64,000 bases of DNA, taken from contig CAWHTX010000003.1 in assembly GCA_963832355.1 (NCBI GenBank), positions 310,001-374,000 on the forward strand. The letters run 5' to 3'. Source of the DNA: DATFVA01 sp963832355. GTDB taxonomy: Bacteria > Bacteroidota > Ignavibacteria > Ignavibacteriales > Ignavibacteriaceae. The notes below the pieces were generated by a model that made no database searches, was not told the origin of the DNA, and saw nothing but the letters and a program-made list of their open reading frames with translations. A program made the position numbers and the translations under genes. Below are positions 27,511-34,735 of the stretch, piece by piece (the first letter of the stretch is position 1; each line of letters starts with the position of its first letter).

Positions 27511-27543
27511 AACCCGTATACTAAGAGTATACGGGTTTTTTAT
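27511..27543 (+). terminator. Rho-independent terminator
   Basis: AACCCGTATACT (27511-27522), loop AAG and AGTATACGGGTT (27526-27537) form a perfect 12-bp stem with TTTT after it. It ends the plus-strand GTPase gene just before the convergent sortilin-like gene. Confidence 0.93.
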
Positions 27544-27550
27544 TTTAAGC

Positions 27551-30500
27551 TTATTCAATTTTCAATTGCTTTTCGATCTGATCCAGCTGCTTTTTATATG
27601 CTTCAAAAACATCTCTTACCCCCTGGGTAGGTGAAGCGTCGGCTGTTTGAACAGATGAGGTAAGCGAAGCCAATGCTGCGTCAATCTTTGAAAGTCCTGA
27701 TCTGATTTCTTTGAGGGAGTCAGTCTCAGATTTGCTCATTTCACCATTCTCTTTCAGCTTTTTATTAACATGTTGGTAAAGTTTAGTCGTTTTGTTAATT
27801 GCTGAATCGAGTTTTAAAGCAAACTTTAGCTGTTCAATGAAAACATTTGAAGGAGCAGCAACACGGGGATCTTTTTTAACAACTAAATTCTGTGAATATT
27901 TTTCTCCTCCCGTTTTCAATTCAATCCTGTATGTGCCGGGTACAACCAGCGGCCCCTCGGGGTGGATCGGGGTACCTTTATCCCAGACAGCGGCGATCGA
28001 ATATCCGTAATGCAGTGCTTTGGGACGAGTGTACCTTAAATCCCATGTGAACCTGTGCAGACCTTTTTTAAGCGGCAATTTTTTCTCCTTGCTCAACCAC
28101 CGTTTATCAAAGTACCTGTTTGTCCAGAGGCTCTCCGGCGGTTCATTACTATTATAACTTTTCACCAGACTGCCCTGAGAGTCATAAATTGATAATTGAA
28201 TCGAATCAGCATCGTTCTTCAGCCAGTAGTCGATTATAGCCCCCTGGGGAGGATTTTCTCCAAGCGGAGTTGAGGGAGGCCAGGGAGTATCGTGGCTTTC
28301 ACTGCTTCTAATCCGATAGGTTTCAGAAGGCTTAAACAAAAAAACTTTCTTTGTTGTAATTTCATCGCTCAATTGTCTCAAAGGGCTTAAATCATCCAGT
28401 ATCCAGAGCGCTCTGCCCTGGGTTGCTGCTATAAGATCATTCCGGTGAACCAGCAGATCACTTATTAGTGTGGTCGGAAAATTCAGAGAAATGCTCTGCC
28501 AGCTGTCTCCATCATTAAAAGAGACGTATACGTTTCTGTTTGTTCCTGCGAATAAAAGTCCCTGTTTTTGAAGATCGGTCCTGATAATCGTGGTATACTC
28601 ACTTTCAGGAAGACCATCAGATATATTTTTCCAGCTCTTTCCATCATCCGTGGTTTTCAGAAGAAAGGGTGAGAACTTATCAAGCCTGTGCAAGTTGACC
28701 ACGGCATAAGCTGTATGAACAGAGAAAGGAGAAGGGCTGATCGCATCTATTCTTCCCCAGACAGGAATATCCGGGGGAGTAACATTATTCCAGGTATTCC
28801 CTCCGTCCGTAGTCAGTTGTATCAACCCGTCATCGGTTCCTATCCAGATTACTTTTTCAGCAACAGGGGAGGGGGCTATAGTCCAGATTACTCCATATCC
28901 GCATTTTGCTGCCTGGCTCAGGTCAGGTTCTTTGCAGTTGGCTGAATCATTGCTTTTGCGGCTTAAGTCGGGACTAATAATATCCCAGTGGTCTCCGTCA
29001 TCCGTCGACTTAAACAAATACTGCGCTCCAAAGTACAATGCATGATCACCTACAGGGGAGAATGCGATGGGAGTAATCCACGAATACCTGTACTTAACCG
29101 TATTCGGCTTGGCTGCATAACTTCCGTGAGGCCATGGAGAAACATTTATTGACTGTCTTGTGATTTCGTCAAAACGGTGAAGTGATCCCCCAAGTCCGCT
29201 TCCAAATACGATATCAGGATTGCCGGGTTTTGGAATATCCATATCACGTTCATCTGCCCCGACCGGATGCCAGTCCCGTAACTCAATAACTCCGTAGGGA
29301 CCCCGGCTTAAAATTTCAACTGTCCCGTTGTCCTGCTGAGCGCTGTATATTCTGTAAGGAAATCTTTCATCAGCGGCAAGATGATAGAACTGACCGGTTG
29401 GCTGATTATACCAGCTTGACCACGACTTACCGCCATTTACTGTAACAACAGTTCCCTGGTCGGAGGCCGTTATCATATATGAGGTATCAGAAGGATTTAT
29501 CCAGAGATAATGATAATCATCTCCTCCCGGTGAACCCTTAAACACTTTAAAAGTTTTACCGCCGTCTCCTGATATTCTGATTGACCGATCCATCACATAT
29601 ATTATATCAGGATTACCCGGTTCAAGTGTAAGCCGGCTGAAATATGAATTTGCCAGTGATCCATCATCGTTAACATGGGTCCAGCTGCTACCTCCATCAT
29701 CCGAACGGTATAAACCTTTTTTATTTCCAGGTGCGCTAATAGTAGCATATACTAATTTTCCATTCTTTGCAGCAGCAAGCCCTATCCTGCCAAGCGGAAC
29801 ATCTTTCAGACCATCAATTACTATTTTATTCCAGTTATCTCCGCCGTCTGTGCTCTTATATATTCCCGACTTTAACCCTTGCTGCGGGATATAATAATCC
29901 AGCCAGGGATGCATTCTGATCTGCCATAGGGCGGCATACATTATCTCAGGATTTTGAGAGTCATATACGAGATCCACTGCGCCGGTGGAATCATTTACGT
30001 AAAGAGCCTGCTTCCAGTTCTTTCCTCCATCGGCGGATTTATAAATTCCCCGGTGGTTTGAAGAACCGAAAACGTGACCGAGTGCTGCCACTACAACTTT
30101 GTTTGGATCAACAGGATCAACAAGTATTTTTCCGATATAGCCGGTTTCGTTCAGGCCGATATTTCTCCAGGTTATCCCGGCATCAGTACTTTTATAGATC
30201 CCATCACCTTCAAGGATATCATATCTCCACGCCACCTGTCCTGTTCCCGCATATATTATTTCAGGATCCGAAGGTGCAATTGCGAGAGCTCCGATTGCAG
30301 ATGAACCTTCATGCCGCATTAGTCCACGCCAGGTTCTTCCCGCATCTGAGGTTTTCCAGATCCCACCTCCGGCACTGCCGAAATAATAGGTATTCGGCTT
30401 ATCTGGAATTCCCTCACAAACGGTTCCCCATCCTGCCCGGTAAGGACCGATTAATCGCCACTGCAAGCCGGAAAAGGAATCGATGGGTAATGGCTGCGCC

Positions 30501-30565
30501 CACGTTGTTGTAGAAGACAACAAGATGATCAGAAGAAAAGAAAGTATATGAAGTTTATTAGTCAT
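27551..30565 (-). CDS. Secreted VPS10/sortilin-like beta-propeller protein
   Basis: About 1004 residues. A signal peptide (MTNKLHILSFLLIILLSSTTTWAQ) supports the start at 30565 over the in-frame ATG at 30595. Residues from about 30 to 700 contain many BNR/sortilin-type repeats of the form SxDGGxxW (for example YKSTDAGITW, KSADGGKNW, TTDGGNTW), as in VPS10 ten-bladed propellers. The C-terminal ~280 residues include a beta-sandwich and a helical segment with KYSQNLVVKKDPRV. Such proteins are often named glycosyl hydrolases, but I see no sialidase catalytic set. It stands alone between two terminators. No T9SS sorting tail is present. Confidence 0.88.
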   Translation of the reverse strand: MTNKLHILSFLLIILLSSTTTWAQPLPIDSFSGLQWRLIGPYRAGWGTVCEGIPDKPNTYYFGSAGGGIWKTSDAGRTWRGLMRHEGSSAIGALAIAPSDPEIIYAGTGQVAWRYDILEGDGIYKSTDAGITWRNIGLNETGYIGKILVDPVDPNKVVVAALGHVFGSSNHRGIYKSADGGKNWKQALYVNDSTGAVDLVYDSQNPEIMYAALWQIRMHPWLDYYIPQQGLKSGIYKSTDGGDNWNKIVIDGLKDVPLGRIGLAAAKNGKLVYATISAPGNKKGLYRSDDGGSSWTHVNDDGSLANSYFSRLTLEPGNPDIIYVMDRSIRISGDGGKTFKVFKGSPGGDDYHYLWINPSDTSYMITASDQGTVVTVNGGKSWSSWYNQPTGQFYHLAADERFPYRIYSAQQDNGTVEILSRGPYGVIELRDWHPVGADERDMDIPKPGNPDIVFGSGLGGSLHRFDEITRQSINVSPWPHGSYAAKPNTVKYRYSWITPIAFSPVGDHALYFGAQYLFKSTDDGDHWDIISPDLSRKSNDSANCKEPDLSQAAKCGYGVIWTIAPSPVAEKVIWIGTDDGLIQLTTDGGNTWNNVTPPDIPVWGRIDAISPSPFSVHTAYAVVNLHRLDKFSPFLLKTTDDGKSWKNISDGLPESEYTTIIRTDLQKQGLLFAGTNRNVYVSFNDGDSWQSISLNFPTTLISDLLVHRNDLIAATQGRALWILDDLSPLRQLSDEITTKKVFLFKPSETYRIRSSESHDTPWPPSTPLGENPPQGAIIDYWLKNDADSIQLSIYDSQGSLVKSYNSNEPPESLWTNRYFDKRWLSKEKKLPLKKGLHRFTWDLRYTRPKALHYGYSIAAVWDKGTPIHPEGPLVVPGTYRIELKTGGEKYSQNLVVKKDPRVAAPSNVFIEQLKFALKLDSAINKTTKLYQHVNKKLKENGEMSKSETDSLKEIRSGLSKIDAALASLTSSVQTADASPTQGVRDVFEAYKKQLDQIEKQLKIE

Positions 30566-30703
30566 TACACAGATATTACCTTTAAAATTTAGCATCCTCG
30601 ATTATTCAATATACAACAAAATGATATTACGATAAAAGTTTTTGATGGGGCCGGATAAGTCAGGCTTCTGCTTTTATTTGCGAAAAGCTGTTCAACCGGT
30701 TTA

Positions 30704-30737
30704 AAATAAAAAACCCGATGACGGGGGTGTCATCGGG
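30704..30737 (-). terminator. Rho-independent terminator of the candidate small RNA
   Basis: On the minus strand CCCGATGAC and GTCATCGGG (plus-strand 30729-30737 and 30714-30722) form a 9-bp stem with a 6-base loop, followed by TTTTTTATTTT. It lies 135 bases beyond the groEL terminator, so it serves a separate transcript. Confidence 0.88.
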
Positions 30738-30789
30738 CAGGGTCCTTTTGTCCATCACGAGGCAGGGGTAAACCTCTGTGAACGAACCC
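30705..30789 (-). ncRNA. Candidate small RNA, about 80 nt
   Basis: No ORF spans this stretch, yet it has a complete transcription unit on the minus strand. A TTTG-19 bp-TATGTTTG promoter lies at 30823-30793, matching the Bacteroidota housekeeping form TTTG-N19-TAnnTTTG exactly. The transcript would begin near GGGTTCG (about 30789) and end at a strong terminator. GGGTTC near the 5' end can pair with GGACCC before the terminator, enclosing TCAC/GTGA and GAGG/CCTC pairs. I cannot match it to 6S, SRP, tmRNA or RNase P RNA. Function unknown; a Hfq-independent regulator is one option. Confidence 0.5.
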
Positions 30790-30792
30790 ATT

Positions 30793-30823
30793 CAAACATA
30801 TTGTTTTTTGCTTTAAAATCAAA
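30793..30823 (-). promoter_or_regulatory. Bacteroidota-type promoter of the small RNA
   Basis: Reading the minus strand: TTTG (30823-30820), 19 bases, TATGTTTG (30800-30793). Element sequences and spacing both match the known Bacteroidota sigma-ABfr consensus. It is the only such perfect match I noticed in the intergenic regions. Confidence 0.55.
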
Positions 30824-30871
30824 CGAAATGCAAAGTAACTTGTAAATATTTTTAGAAAAAAGTTACTGAAT

Positions 30872-30904
30872 CAAAAAAAAAGGACGGAGAGAGGGTCTCC
30901 GTCC
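30872..30904 (-). terminator. groESL terminator
   Basis: GGACGGAGA (30882-30890) and TCTCCGTCC (30896-30904) pair over 9 bp with a 5-base loop. On the minus strand the stem is followed by a run of nine T. It lies 17 bases after the groEL stop. Confidence 0.93.
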
Positions 30905-30920
30905 CAATATTATGCATTTA

Positions 30921-32561
30921 TTAATACATTCCGCCCATATCGCCCATTCCGCCGCCTGGCATTGGAGGCATTGGAGCTTCTTTTTCCTTCTTCTCGAAAA
31001 CAACTGCTTCAGTTGTGATAAGCAGCGATGCCACTGAGGCAGCATTCTCAAGAGCGGTTCTTGTAACTTTAGTCGGATCAATAACACCTGATTTAATCAG
31101 ATTCTCATAGGTTTCTGTTGCGGCATTAAAACCGTAATCATCTTTTCCTTCTTTTACCTTCTGAAGAACAACTGAACCCTCGATGCCGGCATTGTCGACA
31201 ATCTGTCTTAACGGTTCTTCCAGTGCTTTCTGTATTATCTTGATACCTGTTGCCTGGTCAAGATTTTCGCCTTTAAGCTTATCAAGCTGACTGATTGCTC
31301 TTACAAATGCAACACCGCCGCCTGATACTATTCCTTCTTCAACAGCAGCACGGGTAGCATGGAGTGCATCTTCAACGCGTGCTTTTTTCTCTTTCATTTC
31401 AACCTCAGTTGAAGCACCTATCTTAAGCACTGCAACACCACCGGAAAGTTTAGCGAGTCTTTCCTGAAGTTTTTCTCTGTCATAATCAGAAGTAGTCTTA
31501 TCAATCTGGGCTTTGATCTCGTTTATTCTTTTCTTTATATCGTCTGTTTTTCCTGAACCTTCAACAATTGTGGTATTATCTTTATCGATATTCACTTTCT
31601 TAGCCTGTCCAAGATATGAAACAGTTGCGTTCTCTAATTTGAATCCTCTCTCTTCGGAAATTACTGTACCGCCGGTTAGAACAGCGATATCTTCGAGCAT
31701 TGCTTTTCTTCTGTCGCCAAAGCCCGGAGCTTTAACAGCAGCAACCTTCAGAGTTCCGCGGATCTTGTTAACTACCAATGTGGCAAGAGCTTCGCCTTCC
31801 AGATCTTCAGCAATTATTAAGAGAGATTTTCCCTGCTGTGCAATCTTTTCAAGTATGGGAAGCAGATCTTTCATAGCTGAAATTTTCTTGTCATGGATTA
31901 AGATATAAGGATCTTCCAGGGCAGCTTCCATTGATTCGGTATCTGTCACGAAATAAGGTGAAAGATAACCGCGGTCAAACTGCATACCTTCAACAACATC
32001 AAGTGATGTTTCGGTACCTTTTGCTTCCTCAACAGTAATAACTCCATCTTTACCAACCTTCTCCATAGCGTCTGCAATAAGGTTGCCGATTGATTTGTCG
32101 TTGTTCGCGGATATAGAACCAACCTGTGCGATTTCATTTCTGCCTTCAACGTCTTTGCTTATTGATTTAAGGTAGGCGATTACTTTTTCAACTGCGAGAT
32201 CAATTCCTCTTTTCAGATCCATCGGGTTTGCACCTGCAGTGACGTTTTTCAAACCTTCTCTGTAGATAGCCTGGGCTAATACAGTTGCGGTAGTTGTTCC
32301 GTCGCCAGCTACATCACTGGTCTTCGAAGCAACTTCACGAACCATCTGGGCACCCATATTTTCAACCGGATCTTCCAGCTCTATTTCTTTTGCAACTGAA
32401 ACACCATCTTTGGTTACAGTTGGAGCACCAAATTTTTTCTCAAGTACTACATTGCGTCCTTTCGGACCTAAGGTAACTTTAACAGCATTAGCAAGTTTGT
32501 CTACGCCTTTTTTAAGTTTAGACCGCGCTTCACTGTCAAATTCAATTAATTTAGAAGCCAT
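30921..32561 (-). CDS. groEL: Chaperonin GroEL (60 kDa)
   Basis: The ATP-dependent tetradecameric folding chaperone. All hallmarks are present: KVTLGPKGRNVVLEKKFG, the ATP site VAGDGTTTATVLAQ, AAVEEGIVSGGGVAF and the C-terminal Gly/Met-rich tail ending GGMGDMGGMY. 546 residues is normal. It is cotranscribed with groES, 35 bases upstream, under a CIRCE element, and closed by its own terminator. This is the only groEL in the window. Confidence 0.99.
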   Translation of the reverse strand: MASKLIEFDSEARSKLKKGVDKLANAVKVTLGPKGRNVVLEKKFGAPTVTKDGVSVAKEIELEDPVENMGAQMVREVASKTSDVAGDGTTTATVLAQAIYREGLKNVTAGANPMDLKRGIDLAVEKVIAYLKSISKDVEGRNEIAQVGSISANNDKSIGNLIADAMEKVGKDGVITVEEAKGTETSLDVVEGMQFDRGYLSPYFVTDTESMEAALEDPYILIHDKKISAMKDLLPILEKIAQQGKSLLIIAEDLEGEALATLVVNKIRGTLKVAAVKAPGFGDRRKAMLEDIAVLTGGTVISEERGFKLENATVSYLGQAKKVNIDKDNTTIVEGSGKTDDIKKRINEIKAQIDKTTSDYDREKLQERLAKLSGGVAVLKIGASTEVEMKEKKARVEDALHATRAAVEEGIVSGGGVAFVRAISQLDKLKGENLDQATGIKIIQKALEEPLRQIVDNAGIEGSVVLQKVKEGKDDYGFNAATETYENLIKSGVIDPTKVTRTALENAASVASLLITTEAVVFEKKEKEAPMPPMPGGGMGDMGGMY

Positions 32562-32596
32562 ATTTTTTTCCTCCGTTATATTTTTTCAAAAACTTA

Positions 32597-32893
32597 TTAT
32601 CCAATAATCGCGAAGATGTCACTCTCACGCATAATTAAATATTCTTCGCCTTCAACGGTTACTTCGGTTCCACTGTATTTTCCGTAAAGAACTTTGTCGC
32701 CGACTTTAACTTCCATTTTTATAGCTTTGCCGTCATCAGAAACTTTTCCGGGTCCTGCTGCTACAATGGTTCCTTCTATAGGTTTTTCTTTTGCTGTATC
32801 CGGCAGAATGATGCCTCCCTTTGTCTTCTCCTCAGCCTCCATTGGCTTCACGATAACACGATCACCAAGGGGTTTTAAATTCATTTTAGCCAT
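32597..32893 (-). CDS. groES: Co-chaperonin GroES
   Basis: The heptameric lid of GroEL, 98 residues. LKPLGDRVIVKP opens the protein, the mobile loop reads EEKTKGGIILPDTAKEKP, and YGKYSGTEV and EYLIMRESDI close it. GGAGA lies 8 bases upstream of the start. Confidence 0.99.
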   Translation of the reverse strand: MAKMNLKPLGDRVIVKPMEAEEKTKGGIILPDTAKEKPIEGTIVAAGPGKVSDDGKAIKMEVKVGDKVLYGKYSGTEVTVEGEEYLIMRESDIFAIIG

Positions 32894-32922
32894 AATTGTC
32901 TCCTGTTATTTTTTTAATGTTA

Positions 32923-32949
32923 TTAGCACTCGTTAAAAGCGAGTGCTAA
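32923..32949 (-). promoter_or_regulatory. CIRCE element (HrcA operator)
   Basis: TTAGCACTC (32923-32931), 9 bases, GAGTGCTAA (32941-32949): a perfect match to the CIRCE inverted repeat. HrcA repression of groESL, released by heat shock, is therefore expected. hrcA itself is not in the window. Confidence 0.98.
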
Positions 32950-32976
32950 TATAATACCGCCGGGTAATTTTGTCAA
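32948..32976 (-). promoter_or_regulatory. Sigma-70-type promoter of groESL
   Basis: On the minus strand TTGACA (32976-32971) is followed after 17 bases by TATATT (32953-32948). The -10 box abuts the CIRCE dyad, so HrcA binding would block transcription. Confidence 0.85.
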
Positions 32977-33055
32977 GATTGAAAGCGGGTTTAATTGAGT
33001 CAATTTATTCGAAAAGAGCAAAAAATGGTAGTTTTTCAGGATTTAAGACATTAGT

Positions 33056-33898
33056 ATGATTTATTACACACTTTTTCTATTTTTCAGCATAATTTCTCTG
33101 AAGAGTATGAGCAAAACCCGTCTGAAATCCGAAATCCTGAACCTTATCCGGATAATAAAATCATTGGACAGGAAGGTAGTTATTGTCTTCCTGGCAGTTG
33201 CGCTTCTGCAGACCATCTCATGGTACTATACTTCACGTTCATTTTTCAGACACAACATATTTCCATCATATCAATTCAATCCTGATGTATATCTTTATGA
33301 ATATCTATTCTGGTTCTTAGGTGATTTTATCACATTCTTTGTACTTCCCGTTCTGGTTATTAAAATTTTTTTGAAAGAAAATCTCCGGGATTTCGGACTA
33401 CGGATCGGTGAGTTTACAGCAGGTATAAAGATCTCCCTCATTTTTTTGCTGGTAATGCTGCCTGTAGTATGGATATTTTCTTCTTACCCTGATTTCGTGA
33501 GAACCTATCCGCAGCTTGCTGAAGTTCGTGATAACTGGAATACTTTTTTTATTTTTGAAGCGGCTGCATTCATATACATGATAGCCTGGGAGTTTATCTG
33601 GCGGGGATTTATGCTGTTCGGGCTGAAAGAAAAATTCGGATATTATGCAGTGTTTATTCAGATGATCCCATTTTTAATTTTACATAACGGTAAACCGCCG
33701 GCCGAAACTTTCGGGGCAATCGCAGCAGGTCTCGCTCTTGGCATCCTTGCCTGGCGAACCGGATCAGTTTATTATTGCGTTATTACGCATGCAGGTGTTA
33801 TGTTTGGAATTGATCTAATCACTACTCTCCGCTTCAGGGCAGGAGATTATGGTATAGGCATAAATTCATTTTTGAATATCTTTAAGCAAATTTTTTAG
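33056..33898 (+). CDS. CPBP-family intramembrane protease homologue
   Basis: A membrane protein with about seven helices in the CPBP (Rce1/CAAX-like) family. Motif 1 reads AWEFIWRGFML: the usual EExxxR has Trp for the first Glu but keeps Glu and Arg. Motif 2 FLILHNGKPPAE and motif 3 VITHAGVMFG carry the conserved His residues. Members cleave or bind hydrophobic peptides; no substrate is known here. The start is uncertain: an ATG at 33107 would drop the first 17 hydrophobic residues. pdxJ follows after 12 bases, or 6 from its first ATG. Confidence 0.8.
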   Translation: MIYYTLFLFFSIISLKSMSKTRLKSEILNLIRIIKSLDRKVVIVFLAVALLQTISWYYTSRSFFRHNIFPSYQFNPDVYLYEYLFWFLGDFITFFVLPVLVIKIFLKENLRDFGLRIGEFTAGIKISLIFLLVMLPVVWIFSSYPDFVRTYPQLAEVRDNWNTFFIFEAAAFIYMIAWEFIWRGFMLFGLKEKFGYYAVFIQMIPFLILHNGKPPAETFGAIAAGLALGILAWRTGSVYYCVITHAGVMFGIDLITTLRFRAGDYGIGINSFLNIFKQIF

Positions 33899-33910
33899 AA
33901 GGTAATGAAG

Positions 33911-34627
33911 ATGAGATTATCATTAAATGTTGATCATATTGCAACTATAAGAAATGCAAGGGGAGAGGACCAGCCGGATCCGGTTACGTTTGCTCTGCTG
34001 GCGGAACAGGCAGGGGTTGACGGGATTGTTGTACACCTGAGAGAAGACAGGAGACATATTAATGAAAGAGATGTACGGCTGCTTCGCGAACTGGTAACAA
34101 CAAAACTTGATCTTGAAATGGCTGCAACAGATGAAATTATAAAAATCGCCTGTGATGTCGGTCCCGAGCTGGCTACGATCGTTCCTGAAAAAAGGCAGGA
34201 ACTTACTACTGAGGGTGGAATAAATGTTCTGGATGATATTACAAGGTTAAAGAACGCAATTAAGGAACTGCACAAACATGAGATTGAAGTTTCTCTCTTT
34301 ATTGAACCGGATATCAACCAGATTGATGCTGCAGCCGAGATTGATGCCGATTTTATAGAGATCCATACCGGCGTGTTTGCCAACTCCTATACAGAGGAAG
34401 ACCAGTTTGATGAACTTGAAAAAATAAGACTGGCAGTTAAGCATGCAAAGAAGCTGGGGCTTGGTGTTAATGCCGGACATGGATTGAATTATCAGAATAT
34501 GAAGATCTTCAGGGAGATTGATGATGTTGACGAAGTGAGCATTGGTCATGCTGTTATTGCCCGTGCAGTTTTTGTCGGATTAAAAGAAGCCGTTAAAGAA
34601 ATGCGGGATTTGATCTCAGGCAAATAA
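33911..34627 (+). CDS. pdxJ: Pyridoxine 5'-phosphate synthase
   Basis: Condenses 3-amino-1-hydroxyacetone phosphate with deoxyxylulose 5-phosphate to form pyridoxine 5'-phosphate, the last step of DXP-dependent vitamin B6 synthesis. The TIM-barrel motifs are typical: LNVDHIATIRNARG at the start, GVDGIVVHLREDRRHI, then LFIEPD, IEIHTGVFAN and LGVNAGHGLNY. ATG 33911 is chosen because AGAAGG sits 8 bases upstream; the ATG at 33905 is only 2 bases from it. Several PLP enzymes in the window depend on this cofactor. Confidence 0.96.
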   Translation: MRLSLNVDHIATIRNARGEDQPDPVTFALLAEQAGVDGIVVHLREDRRHINERDVRLLRELVTTKLDLEMAATDEIIKIACDVGPELATIVPEKRQELTTEGGINVLDDITRLKNAIKELHKHEIEVSLFIEPDINQIDAAAEIDADFIEIHTGVFANSYTEEDQFDELEKIRLAVKHAKKLGLGVNAGHGLNYQNMKIFREIDDVDEVSIGHAVIARAVFVGLKEAVKEMRDLISGK

Positions 34628-34630
34628 TTA

Positions 34631-34722
34631 TGCCCGGCTGCCCGATGGGCAGCAGTGTACTGTCGGTTACACTATTGAGAGTAATGGTTACATCTCCACA
34701 AACCATTTACCTCAACCGGGCA
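34631..34722. other. 92-nt element folding into a complete four-way junction
   Basis: Every base from 34631 to 34722 fits one nested fold. P1 is a perfect 7-bp stem (34631-34637 with 34716-34722). Inside it are a 6-bp hairpin with a 3-base loop (34638-34652), a 6-bp hairpin with an 8-base loop (34654-34673) and a 14-bp stem with two bulges and an 11-base loop (34675-34715). Single bases separate the arms. It lies between convergent genes, 3 bases after the pdxJ stop, and has no T tract on either strand. It may be an RNA domain, an mRNA 3' structure or a DNA cruciform target. It is not a tRNA: arm sizes and invariant bases do not fit. Confidence 0.6.
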
Positions 34723-34735
34723 AAGAGTAAACACT

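Noticed and set aside
30058..30513. 151-residue plus-strand ORF within the sortilin-like gene
   Set aside because: Antisense shadow of the propeller repeats; composition (His/Arg/Gln rich) is not protein-like and no start signal is present.
34631..34722. The four-way junction as a tRNA or tRNA-like gene
   Set aside because: P1 has 7 bp, but the arms, loops and the invariant tRNA bases (no T-loop GTTC, no CCA, no usable anticodon arm) do not fit.
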